DNA of 64,000 nt from Ignavibacteriaceae bacterium (GTDB lineage: Bacteria; Bacteroidota; Ignavibacteria; Ignavibacteriales; Ignavibacteriaceae), in NCBI GenBank assembly GCA_013388545.1, contig JACAFB010000033.1:33466-97465 (forward strand). Direction: 5' to 3'. The position numbers and the translations under genes were made by a program. The notes beneath the pieces were generated by a model. It made no database searches. It saw nothing but the letters and a program-made list of their open reading frames with translations, and was not told where the DNA came from. Shown in pieces: positions 9,196 to 18,339 of this stretch (the first letter of the stretch is position 1; each line of letters opens with the position of its first letter).

Positions 9196-10044
9196 CTATC
9201 CATAAATTCCTCCTGAAAGATCGAGCATATGTCCTTTACAGCCTCTCTTCGAGCAAATCTGAATTACACCGCCGCCTTTTACAATCATTGGGACCATAGG
9301 TGAACCACATTCAACACAATTAGCTGCACCTCTTAATTCAGTATGGCAGTGCGGACAAAAAAAGTTTACTACAGTATTCTCAGGTATTTCGTACTCAGAC
9401 TCGATGTTATAACTGCCGTATAAGCTGGATAATCTTAACCAGCCGTGCTTTCTTTCAAATGAAATTGTAACACGTATTGAAGGATGGTAATCGACCAGAT
9501 GATCAGGATCCATGAGACTATGATTACATCGGGCACAGCTGATTTCGACGGGGAAAATTCTCTGATCAGTCTGAATTTCTACCTTATCTAATCCTTCGCG
9601 TGTTTTGTTTATGATTTGTTTTACTTTGGGGGAGGTTACTTTTGAGAAGTAATGACCGTCGGCTACAACTATCGGTCCTAATGCACAAGCTCCAAGACAG
9701 GCAACGGTTTCAAGAGTGAATTCTTTATCCTTAGTTGTGTCACCTGCCCGGATATTGAGCGAATGTTCAAACTCCTTTTTGACGTTTGGCCCTCCCCGAA
9801 CGTGACAGGCTGTGCCAAGACAGACTGAGACAAGATGTTTGCCCCGCGGTTTGAGGCTAAAAGACTTGTAAAATGTTGCAACGCCGTAAATATCAACCAG
9901 CGATTGGCCTGTGTGTTCAGCAACATTTCTTAATTCCTTTTCGGGAAGGTAACCAAACCTTGCCTGAATGTCCTCAAGTATTGAAATTATTCCTTCGCGG
10001 GCTTTAATTTTTTCAGTATCAGGTGTTGTGTTTAGAGTGGCCAT
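9196..10044 (-). CDS. NuoE-like [2Fe-2S] subunit with C-terminal zinc-ribbon extension
   Basis: Residues 1-155 match the NuoE/HydC (24 kDa) thioredoxin-like subunit, with helical YGVATFYKSF and the [2Fe-2S] ligands C75, C80, C116 and C120. Typical NuoE-like proteins are about 160 residues; this one is 282. The extra C-terminal half holds cysteine pairs C170/C173, C230/C233, C243/C246 and C264/C269, which look like zinc-ribbon or rubredoxin-like metal sites. It is the first gene of the minus-strand operon, 42 nt before the NuoF-GltD fusion. It should partner with the NuoF half. The role of the tail is unknown. Confidence 0.87.
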   Translation of the reverse strand: MATLNTTPDTEKIKAREGIISILEDIQARFGYLPEKELRNVAEHTGQSLVDIYGVATFYKSFSLKPRGKHLVSVCLGTACHVRGGPNVKKEFEHSLNIRAGDTTKDKEFTLETVACLGACALGPIVVADGHYFSKVTSPKVKQIINKTREGLDKVEIQTDQRIFPVEISCARCNHSLMDPDHLVDYHPSIRVTISFERKHGWLRLSSLYGSYNIESEYEIPENTVVNFFCPHCHTELRGAANCVECGSPMVPMIVKGGGVIQICSKRGCKGHMLDLSGGIYG

Positions 10045-10234
10045 AACTTTTCTCCGTAGAGTTGTGAGGAAGTTCGATTAGCGCAAGAAGCATTCATCCG
10101 GAAAACTGCCAAAAAAGTTACAATCAAATATCGCTGAAATATTAATAAATTGAAAGAGTAATTTATCTGAAAGAGGAATGTATTGATTAAATATTTTTCA
10201 TCAACCTGAATGCAGAGTAATAAATCCGGTACTA

Positions 10235-13231
10235 TTATTCCAGACTTTGACCTGGTTTAATAATTATTCCCATGTTTTTATGGCCGTTAATCCTTACTGA
10301 AATTGGTTGATTGAATTGAATGTGTCGTGTGAATTCAAATTCTTCAACTGCTGGTTGAGAAAGCAGCCAGCTCCAGTCAATGAAACCTATTTTATTTGCC
10401 GCATCAACTGTAAAGTAACCAACCCTGAATGAAGTTATATTCTGAAAGAAGTGAGAGCCCTGCGAGGGTTCAACTTCAAAATCTTTGAAGCCGGATTCCA
10501 CAATAGCTGCTGCACCGGAAATCTGATCCCAGGTAACAGGAATTCCTAGCCAAGGATCAAGTGAGCCCCATCTTCCCAGCCCAATAAGCACATAGGGTTT
10601 TTTTTCTTCAAGCAGTCTGGAATTCATTTTGGCAATTTCGCCGGCAACAATTTTGCTTTTTCCTCGCTCGAATTTTGTATTGTTAACGATTACGATGTCA
10701 TAAATGCCGTCTGTAGCACCGTTGCCAAGCACCTGAGTGCTTCTGCAAATTAGTTTATCACTTTCAAAATCCATAATCAGTTCATCCAATTCGCGGCTGA
10801 TTACAAGCGGTCTCATCTGAAGCATTGCAAATTCCTTTGGTTTGCCTTCTTTTACAGAAAGGTTTACAGCAAATTCAATTTCAACAGGTGATCCCATTCC
10901 CCAGGTGCCAAGGCCTAAAAGCATATTTAAGATTTCAGGCATTGGGAACATTTTGTGTTTAAGAATTGGTGAGAAAGTTACCACCCTGATTCCATTTCTT
11001 GAAATGCCATCGTAAACAGCTTCATTTTCGGGAGAGTAAGTTGAACCAACTGCAAATAAAGTTCCGTCAGTTTCTGATTCGCTCAGATCGTATCTTTTAA
11101 CGAGAGGATCTTTTGTTGATTCGGGATGATGATCAAGCTTGCCGTTCAGATCGAGCGCAAAAAAGTCTTGCTGAGCATGCATTAAAGTTTCTTTAGTTGA
11201 AAAAAACTGAAGCAGATGCTTTGGATAGCGAGGGCAGAATCTTACGGTGTTTCCTCCTTCAACTACAGTTTTGCCGAGACCAAGAGCAACCAGTGCAATT
11301 CCATCGTCAGATTTTTGCGGCGGAACAGGATAAAAGTTGAATGATTTAGCAACGCCCGCAAAATCAGGATAGAATTTTCCGCGGTGCTCTGAGCCCACAA
11401 GCCTTTGAACAATAACTGCCATTTTTTCTTCCTCAAGCCTGTAAGAAGTTGCCTTCATATAATCTTTTGCTTTTTCATGATAAGTCGAAGCATAAACGCA
11501 TTTAATTGTTTGAAGAAGTTCATCTAATCTTACATTGATATCGGGATTGCTGTTGGGAAGCATATAAGTTTGATAAACTCCTGCAAAAGGCTGGAACTGA
11601 GCATCTTCAAGCAGACTTGATGAACGGACGGCCAAAGGTTCTTTTATTATTTCCAGGAATTCAAGAAGCTTTTGTTTTATCTCTTTCGGGAAATAAAACG
11701 CTTCAATAAATTTTTGATTGAGTTTGAGATCATTCTTTTCGTTGATTGCATAAATTTCAAGATTGTTTTCGCGCATGAACTGATCAAACACTTCTGTTCC
11801 AATAACAACTGCGGAAGGGACAGAAATCTCTACTCCTTTGAAAAGATCTTTTATATTGTAATTGGCTATCAAAGTATTTATAAAACCAAGACCGCGTGCT
11901 TTGCCGCCTAATGATCCGCCGCCAATTCTTGCAAAGCTGTTCTTAGGGTCAAACGTCTCTTTTCTGAAATCAGAAATTACACCTTTTGTCCTTTCTTCAA
12001 GATAAATGTTTATTGCATTGATAAGATCCTGTCTTAAACCATCAGGTGATTGATAATCTGTTATTTTTCTGGGTCTCAATTCATGGGCAAGATAAAATTC
12101 TGTTCTTGCTTTAAGCCATCTTGAAAAATGATTCCCCTCGGCATGATGAAGCAAGCTTTCCTCGGGAATTTTCCCGATTTGTTCGGCAAGTTCGCGAAGG
12201 TTAGAGGCTCTGCCAACAACCTGTCCATCGGGCATTTCAAAAACAAAATCTCCAAAGCTAAAATGGTCGAGCATAAGCTCCCGAAGATCATGAAGCAATC
12301 GGGGAGAGTTTTTATAAAGAAATGAAGCACCAATGTTTTTAACTTTTTCTTCGAGATTCTGATCACTGGTTTGAATTATTATCGGGATATCCCTGTGCTT
12401 GCTTTTAACTGCAGATGCGAACTTTAAGCCTGCTTCAGGATCCCTGATGCCATGATGACGAAAGTTGTTGTCGGTGATAATCCCAAGTACATTCTGTTCA
12501 TATTTTTCGTAATAGCTCCAGGCTTCTTCATAAGTTGTGCAGAGCAAGATTTTAGGGCGTGCTCTCATTCTCAGATATTTATGAGTTATATTTATTCCTT
12601 CTGAAATAAGTCTCTGGGATTGATTAAAAATTTCTGTGTAAACCAGCGGAAGGTATGTTGAATAAAATTTAATATTGTCTTCAACAAGAATAATAACCTG
12701 GACCCCGATATTTTCGGAGTCATTTTCAACATTAAGTCTGTCTTCGATGTATTTTACAATACCAATTAAAAGGTGAAAATCTCCGCTCCAGATAAAAATT
12801 CTCTCAAATACCGAAGTATCATACCTGGTGGTTAATTCTTTTCTCTCTTTGTTATCATAAGCAAGTAAGATGATCGGTAAATTGATCCCCATACTTTTTA
12901 CCTGGTTAGCGAATTTAATTACGTGCATATCCTCGATATGAAGAGTAGTAATTATGAGATCAAACTTGTTGTTTCCGCTTAGCAGTTCAAGTGCTTCACT
13001 TCCCGTTGTTACATGGGTTATCTCGGGTGCCTGACTAAGATTCAGGTTTTGATATTCACTTCTGATCAGTTCATAAAGTCTTCCGTCCTCTTCAAACAAA
13101 TAGTAATCATATATGCTTGATACAAGAAGTATTTCCTGTATCTTGAATTGCATCAGCTTCTGAAATTTCTTTAAACGGGTATGAAATACATTTTCTAATT
13201 TAATATCGCGGAATAATTCGGTTTTATCCAT
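10235..13231 (-). CDS. Receiver-like / PEP-pyruvate-binding domain protein
   Basis: The 998-residue protein has two receiver-like domains (about 30-165 and 175-330), then a PEP-synthase-type ATP-grasp domain (about 430-720, with GGGSLGGKARGLGF and PLAVRSSSLLEDAQF). The remaining part contains GLGTWGMGSPVEIEFAVN and GLGRWGS. The phosphohistidine swivel and PEP-binding domains of PEP synthase are not evident, so it is unlikely to make PEP. In the first receiver the acceptor Asp is replaced by Thr (DLIITTLHIED); the second retains VEDN, an Asp in GIITDN, QTS and a Lys in YKNS. It lies upstream of the NuoE-like gene on the same strand, 190 nt away. A regulatory phosphotransfer role is a guess. 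Confidence 0.85.
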   Translation of the reverse strand: MDKTELFRDIKLENVFHTRLKKFQKLMQFKIQEILLVSSIYDYYLFEEDGRLYELIRSEYQNLNLSQAPEITHVTTGSEALELLSGNNKFDLIITTLHIEDMHVIKFANQVKSMGINLPIILLAYDNKERKELTTRYDTSVFERIFIWSGDFHLLIGIVKYIEDRLNVENDSENIGVQVIILVEDNIKFYSTYLPLVYTEIFNQSQRLISEGINITHKYLRMRARPKILLCTTYEEAWSYYEKYEQNVLGIITDNNFRHHGIRDPEAGLKFASAVKSKHRDIPIIIQTSDQNLEEKVKNIGASFLYKNSPRLLHDLRELMLDHFSFGDFVFEMPDGQVVGRASNLRELAEQIGKIPEESLLHHAEGNHFSRWLKARTEFYLAHELRPRKITDYQSPDGLRQDLINAINIYLEERTKGVISDFRKETFDPKNSFARIGGGSLGGKARGLGFINTLIANYNIKDLFKGVEISVPSAVVIGTEVFDQFMRENNLEIYAINEKNDLKLNQKFIEAFYFPKEIKQKLLEFLEIIKEPLAVRSSSLLEDAQFQPFAGVYQTYMLPNSNPDINVRLDELLQTIKCVYASTYHEKAKDYMKATSYRLEEEKMAVIVQRLVGSEHRGKFYPDFAGVAKSFNFYPVPPQKSDDGIALVALGLGKTVVEGGNTVRFCPRYPKHLLQFFSTKETLMHAQQDFFALDLNGKLDHHPESTKDPLVKRYDLSESETDGTLFAVGSTYSPENEAVYDGISRNGIRVVTFSPILKHKMFPMPEILNMLLGLGTWGMGSPVEIEFAVNLSVKEGKPKEFAMLQMRPLVISRELDELIMDFESDKLICRSTQVLGNGATDGIYDIVIVNNTKFERGKSKIVAGEIAKMNSRLLEEKKPYVLIGLGRWGSLDPWLGIPVTWDQISGAAAIVESGFKDFEVEPSQGSHFFQNITSFRVGYFTVDAANKIGFIDWSWLLSQPAVEEFEFTRHIQFNQPISVRINGHKNMGIIIKPGQSLE

Positions 13232-13329
13232 TTTGCATCTTTTAAGATGATAGTTGCTTTTCTTAACAGCTAATATAGAAAAAGAGAGATTAATTTTCCG
13301 GTGGTGAAAAATGCTTTTTATTTATTCCT

Positions 13330-13990
13330 GATAACTCAAATGGTTAGCTGTGCAAAATGGTAAACCAATAATATCAGGAATGAATAGTCCGGCAGAATAA
13401 ATATTCCCTTTGTCATTACCATAAATTTCAGTTAATGCAGTGTCATATCGCTTTCAATGTTAGTAAAACTATGTTCAAACAGTGAGGCTGTAGCTGCGAG
13501 GTTGCCTGTTCCAGCTTTTCCAGGAGAATCATTCAGATAAATCTCACCTTAAGCCTAATATTGTTATCATCTATAGTATCAACATAATTAAAGTTTGAAG
13601 CTGCTTTGCTTACCAAATCCGAATGTTTATCACGTAAAGTTGTGGCTGGCAGGTTCTAAGGTTTACCTTTTAGCTTTATATTATTTTGTCTGTGCTTAAC
13701 GCGGCCTTTCGGTTGGATGATTGGTTTGTTGATATAATTAAATTCTGTTTGCCAGAGTTTATCAGCAGCTTTACTTTTGCAATAAATGTTAAGCTGTCTG
13801 CCTTAATCTCTATTCACACTTCAGTACAGTTAGAATCCTCAAACGAAAGAGTAATTTTTATTAAGTGTGTTGGTGGTATAATTGGTGGCTTTGTTGTATT
13901 GCAGCTTGCTGCAAATAGTAGAAGTTAGGACAAAAGTGAGATTAGATTAAAAAAATATTGTTTAAGGTTAGAGAAAAATATTCTTTTCAT
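13330..13990 (-). pseudogene. Decayed lipoprotein gene
   Basis: Reading the minus strand from an ATG at 13990 gives a hydrophobic leader and lipobox (LLLFAASCNTTKPPIIPP) interrupted by one TAA. It continues as LIKITLSFEDSNCTEV, TGA, IEIKADSLTFIAKVKLLINS, then after frame changes SHNFT, TFGFG, VDTIDDNNIR and GEIYLNDSPGK. Several stops (TGA, TAA) and at least two frame shifts break it. These fragments resemble a lipoprotein family I recall from Ignavibacteria, with SHNFTWQTFTFG and NNIWAVGEIYLNDSLG; that recollection is unchecked. The left end is uncertain. A plus-strand frame of 80 codons over the same DNA has no support. Confidence 0.65.
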
Positions 13991-14367
13991 AATTCATTCA
14001 TTCCCGTTTTACATTCGTTTCCATTATGAAAAAGTTTTGAAGCCGGAGCAACTAATTATTAAACTTTCCTCCGTTCGATTTAGTGACGAAAAATAATTTT
14101 GAAGATTAATCATAGTGCCGTCAAACTTAATTTCTAATTCAAGTCAAAAAATGAAATAATACATAACAAATTCATTATTCCTGCGGGAAAAATGAATATC
14201 ATGCAATTGATTTGATTTTTCATGCATTTAGAAATTGGTTAAAAACCTCTTTTTCTTATTAAAAATGAAGCATATCGGTCATTAAATCTTCTGGCATAAA
14301 TTTTCATTGTAAAAGACCAAAGACGAAATCAAAATATTCATTCACATAACAGAAAAGGAGTACTAAA
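13991..14367. other. Intergenic region, AT-rich
   Basis: These 377 bases lie between the decayed lipoprotein gene and the lipoprotein gene at 14368. The stretch is AT-rich with no convincing reading frame, RNA gene or terminator on either strand. A promoter for the envelope gene cluster is expected here, but I could not identify a clear TTTG/TAnnTTTG pair. Confidence 0.5.
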
Positions 14368-15321
14368 ATGAAAAAGAAATCGATTCTGGTTCTCAGAGCA
14401 GTTGTTCTCTCAATATTTTTCTCAGCATTTGTATTATTTACAGGCTGTGACGATTCCTCAAGTATTCAAACCCCTGATGATATTAATTCCGACAAAGCGG
14501 CAATGCAGCAATTAGCTGATCAGGATTCAGCAATTTCCTCATTTGAACCAAACTTTAATGAAGAAAACGTGATGGATTTTTTGGGTAAAGTCTCAACCGA
14601 GATTTATCCATTTAAAGTTGGGCAGGTAATGCGTTTAGTCAGCCGGGATTTTTCAGTTAACATTCAAGGTGATACAGCATATGGCCGGGTTACAAAGACT
14701 TTTGAAGGAAATCTATTAATTCTTGCTTCATATGATTCGGCTGCTAATCAGCCCGATACCTTAATTAAGAAACCTATGACTGTAGTTATTACGAGGAATG
14801 TAATTTTTGTAAGAAGAGCAAACACTGATAATCCATACAACAACTGGAGAATAGCAGCAATCTCATTACCCGAAGGAGGAACCAGCTCTCATCCAAATAT
14901 TGATTTGAAGAAGATTACTATCTTTTTACCAAATGGAGATACTTTGGAAGTAAATTCACCCAATGACTATTATTTGTCCAGAGGTCCGGGCTGGTGGAGA
15001 CAGCTTCCTGTAATACCAAGAAATGAAACCACACTGATCAGGGTTGAATTAACAAGCTCATATTCTGAAGATGACTTTGTAACTTTAACATACGGCGCAA
15101 TGGGCAATGGTTTGCATCGTGCAAAGAAAAGATTTGTATTGGTTTCATCAACTCCAAATGGAAATGTATTTGATAAAGTTTATGAGCAGAGTTACACAAC
15201 TCATCAGTTCCCTGGATTCTTTCACGCAATTATTAATGCTTTCCCATATTTCGCAATTAAAGATGATTCGGCTCCGGTTGAAAGCGAATCTTGGGGAGTT
15301 CCGTACTTAGTTAAATTTTAA
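14368..15321 (+). CDS. Putative lipoprotein of unknown function
   Basis: The 317-residue product starts with a signal peptide and lipobox ending at Cys27 (FVLFTGC), followed by a Ser/Asp-rich linker. The rest is a secreted domain that I do not recognise; it contains predicted beta strands with alternating polar residues. An AAGGAG site precedes the ATG closely. A terminator follows 30 nt after the stop, so it may be transcribed alone. Neighbouring genes also encode envelope proteins. Export and lipid anchoring are seen from the leader; function is unknown. Confidence 0.75.
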   Translation: MKKKSILVLRAVVLSIFFSAFVLFTGCDDSSSIQTPDDINSDKAAMQQLADQDSAISSFEPNFNEENVMDFLGKVSTEIYPFKVGQVMRLVSRDFSVNIQGDTAYGRVTKTFEGNLLILASYDSAANQPDTLIKKPMTVVITRNVIFVRRANTDNPYNNWRIAAISLPEGGTSSHPNIDLKKITIFLPNGDTLEVNSPNDYYLSRGPGWWRQLPVIPRNETTLIRVELTSSYSEDDFVTLTYGAMGNGLHRAKKRFVLVSSTPNGNVFDKVYEQSYTTHQFPGFFHAIINAFPYFAIKDDSAPVESESWGVPYLVKF

Positions 15322-15350
15322 TTAAGGGGGAAAGTAATGTCCTCAGAATT

Positions 15351-15388
15351 ATCCGCCCTTCTTTATAGAGGGGCGGATGGTTTTTTTT
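15351..15388 (+). terminator. Rho-independent terminator after the lipoprotein gene
   Basis: The 8-bp stem ATCCGCCC / GGGCGGAT with a short loop is followed, after GG, by eight T residues. It is placed 30 nt past the lipoprotein stop and just before the next gene, so read-through or a new promoter must serve the downstream lipoprotein. Confidence 0.88.
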
Positions 15389-15431
15389 AGATAAATTGAA
15401 ATTGATGAAACTCAGTATTAACTTAAATAAA

Positions 15432-16337
15432 ATGAAATCGAAATTATTAATAATAGTTCTAATCTCTGCTGCAGCTCTTCTGATAGGCGGGTGTGATAAA
15501 CCTGCACCAACAGAATTGATAGATGATCAGTCTGTGCAGGAATTGGTAGAAGTTGAAGTCCTCAGCAAAGAAATTGAAGATGAATATTACAGCAACGGTT
15601 TTGATACCACGGGAATTACACAGGATATCAGGAATTTCACTGGCTTGATTTCGCTTACCGGAACTAGGTTGACCATTAAGAACTTTGATATTGAAACTTC
15701 AACTGCTTTTGGAATTTTCCTGGATAGGACAAAACCAATCAGAAATTCTGAAAACGAAATAATCGGTTTCCAATCATTTATTCCAGGTCAGTTACAAATC
15801 AATAATCATATTGCAAGGATTGCTCCATTTATAATAAGGTTTCGTGATCAGGGAATAAACAGAGACACAACCCTTGGCAACCATTATATTTTATTCAGAG
15901 GAAAAGGATTCGGCGACCCCTTCGTTTTTAATTACAACTCGTCCATTGAAGTTCAGTTCAATCCGCAGCCCGGTAATCAGAAACAATTTACAATTCAAAC
16001 ACCTACGCAGGTGATCGGGAACATTAATCTCTCGAAAAAAGAGAACAAGCTTAATGCAGTTTTGCAATGGAACGCTGCAAACAGCAGAGAGTTTGAGATA
16101 ATTCTTGGAGCAAAAAAGAAAGGGAAGAGGAATGTCTTTCCTCTTTTCAGAATCAGAACCCGGGATGATGGATTATTGCGGATTCCTCCGAATTTGTTGA
16201 ACAGTATTTCAACTCAAAATTTTGATGCGATTGTATTTTCATTAATCAGAAGAGTAAGTAAAAATGAGCCGGAAGGTATTCAGAATCTTACTGTAATTTC
16301 CCAAAGTATTCATACTATAATATTTGATTTATATTGA
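15432..16337 (+). CDS. Putative lipoprotein of unknown function
   Basis: The product of about 301 residues has a lysine-containing n-region, a hydrophobic core and a lipobox ending LLIGGC (Cys21). I chose the ATG at 15432 because it gives a standard-length leader; in-frame starts at 15396 (TTG) and 15405 (ATG) add up to 12 residues and none has a clear ribosome site. The mature part is not recognised. It includes a DUF-like beta-rich stretch and ends without a sorting domain. Its stop overlaps the TTG start of the next gene (TTGA), which suggests translational coupling with the barrel/transglutaminase protein. Confidence 0.72.
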   Translation: MKSKLLIIVLISAAALLIGGCDKPAPTELIDDQSVQELVEVEVLSKEIEDEYYSNGFDTTGITQDIRNFTGLISLTGTRLTIKNFDIETSTAFGIFLDRTKPIRNSENEIIGFQSFIPGQLQINNHIARIAPFIIRFRDQGINRDTTLGNHYILFRGKGFGDPFVFNYNSSIEVQFNPQPGNQKQFTIQTPTQVIGNINLSKKENKLNAVLQWNAANSREFEIILGAKKKGKRNVFPLFRIRTRDDGLLRIPPNLLNSISTQNFDAIVFSLIRRVSKNEPEGIQNLTVISQSIHTIIFDLY

Positions 16338-18319
16338 GATTTAAGTTACTGCTGATTCTATTAGTAAGTTTTTATTTATCAAAGAACGGAATTGCACAAA
16401 ATTCATTTGGATTTTCCGGATTGATGAATTCCACCAATAACATATCGTCACTTTACGGGAATTATGAGGCCAGTCAGATTAATTTTTCGCAGTTGAAAGA
16501 TTGGGGCTTCTCATTTATTTATGGCCCGGAGTTTTCAAGTTCAGTCAATCTTAATATTTACAGCATTGCTGTTGAAAAAAGATTTTCGAATCATATTTTA
16601 TCATTAAGATATACTCCGGGTTACCAGAAAGAATTTAATTTCAATACAGCATCTGCAATTATTCTCTCTGATTCAACCAGGCAATCGCTATCATCAAAAT
16701 TTTCTTATAAAGAACTCTTTGGACTTGGTTATTATTTCCGGTTTTCTGATGAACTTCAAGCTGGTTTTAATCTCAGATATTTCAGCCAGGAATTCAGCAG
16801 GGAAATAATAAGCCCGGTCATTGCTGATACAATTTATCTCGTGAGAGAAAACCAATCAGAAAAGCTTGGATTGTGGAAAGGAGAATTGGGCTTTAATTAT
16901 TCTTTTAGTCAGTATTTTTCTGCAGGAATATCTTCGATTAATCTTTTTTCATTCAGTGAGGATCCTTTCGACCAGGAGCTGGAAAAATTCAAACTGAAAA
17001 CTGAAAAAGGTGTTATGCTAACTTTTAATTTTAGTCCATCAAGAACTTTTGGTCTCAGTGGAATTATTGAAAGCAATAAGTCATTTCAGATTGGTGTTAA
17101 CGGAAGGATAACTTTTTCAAATTCATCGGTTGGGATTGGTTGTAGTGTTTTTCACGACAAAACTCAATCTCCTTTTATAGCAGGAGTAATTCCTTCAGTT
17201 AATTTCAGCACGTCGTTTTTGTCTGTTTCACTTTCGGGAATTAAATATTTTTCAGATCGTAAAGATTATTTCAGCTATGGTGATTTTGAAAATAACGGCA
17301 TTACTAATGTTATCAACAATCCTTATAGTTTTGATAAAGCTTTATTAACGATTGCCTTTGCTTTGAATACCATTCAGGAGAAAAAAGTTGAGTTTGCCGA
17401 TGTTAAAATTATTGAAGACATTTATCCTGCATTAACTGAGAACTATTTGAATAAACCTTTTGCAGTGGCAACTGTAGTTAATGTCAGTGATGAAAGAGTA
17501 AATGTTAAACCGTTCAGCCGGATAAACGGACTAAGTGAAGAGTTGATATATTCGCCAATTATTTCAATAAATCCCGGAGATACAGCAACTATCAGCTACT
17601 TCACCGTTATTCCTGAAAACTATGCGATAACAAAATCGGAAATATCAACTGCCGATTTCTATATTCTTACAAGTAATGAAGAATTTGACGATCAGATTCA
17701 AAAACCCGTGCTTGTAAATGGAGTGAACTCTTGGGACGGCGATGTTATCAATCTTAAGTATTTCATTAAAAAAAGTTTTGACTTTTCAATCAGTTATTCG
17801 AAAAGAATTTTAAGTAATAACAAAACATTATTTGACACACTTGAAAACAGGCTGTCGGATTTTTACAAAACAAAACTCATATACAATTCATTTGCTGAAG
17901 CGATGGTTTATGTTTCCGATCCCCGGGCATCTTCTGAATACGTGCAATATCCTGAAGAAACGTTGAAGTTGAAAGGCGGCGACTGCGATGACCTGAGCGT
18001 TTGTTTAAGTTCTCTGCTTGAAAGTGTCGGAGTTGCAACTGCACTGGTTGATTATCAGCTTGGTGAATTAAGACACGTAAATCTTCTTGTTAATACGAAA
18101 CTTTCTCCTTCCGAAGCCGGACTAATAACTTCAAATGAGAATAAATACCTCATAAGAAAAAATAATTTGGGGAATGATGAAATCTGGATTCCTTTAGAAG
18201 CAACTTCTTTGAAAAGATTTGAGGATTCCTGGCAGGCGGGTGCAGAAAAATTTAATAAAGATGCACTTGAAAATTATGGATTAAGCCGTGGTTCAGTACA
18301 GATAATAGATGTATACTAA
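16334..18319 (+). CDS. Envelope protein with beta-barrel-like N-terminus and transglutaminase-like C-terminal domain
   Basis: The 661-residue protein has a signal peptide ending near IAQNSF. The first 330 residues show alternating aromatic/polar strands as in outer-membrane barrels. After a linker with an IgG-like segment (about 350-450), the C-terminal 200 residues include LKGGDCDDLSVCLSSLL with Cys551 followed by Asp, and His581 in RHVNLLV, the Cys/His order of transglutaminase-like folds. The start is TTG, overlapping the previous stop by four bases. The catalytic role is inferred; it could be a peptidase-like or purely structural domain. The surrounding genes are all envelope-related. Confidence 0.68.
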   Translation: MRFKLLLILLVSFYLSKNGIAQNSFGFSGLMNSTNNISSLYGNYEASQINFSQLKDWGFSFIYGPEFSSSVNLNIYSIAVEKRFSNHILSLRYTPGYQKEFNFNTASAIILSDSTRQSLSSKFSYKELFGLGYYFRFSDELQAGFNLRYFSQEFSREIISPVIADTIYLVRENQSEKLGLWKGELGFNYSFSQYFSAGISSINLFSFSEDPFDQELEKFKLKTEKGVMLTFNFSPSRTFGLSGIIESNKSFQIGVNGRITFSNSSVGIGCSVFHDKTQSPFIAGVIPSVNFSTSFLSVSLSGIKYFSDRKDYFSYGDFENNGITNVINNPYSFDKALLTIAFALNTIQEKKVEFADVKIIEDIYPALTENYLNKPFAVATVVNVSDERVNVKPFSRINGLSEELIYSPIISINPGDTATISYFTVIPENYAITKSEISTADFYILTSNEEFDDQIQKPVLVNGVNSWDGDVINLKYFIKKSFDFSISYSKRILSNNKTLFDTLENRLSDFYKTKLIYNSFAEAMVYVSDPRASSEYVQYPEETLKLKGGDCDDLSVCLSSLLESVGVATALVDYQLGELRHVNLLVNTKLSPSEAGLITSNENKYLIRKNNLGNDEIWIPLEATSLKRFEDSWQAGAEKFNKDALENYGLSRGSVQIIDVY

Positions 18320-18339
18320 TCTAATTTATGGAGTGTAAA

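Noticed and set aside
13686..13928. Plus-strand open frame of 80 codons
   Set aside because: It is antisense to the decayed lipoprotein gene, whose minus-strand fragments carry recognisable lipobox and domain motifs.
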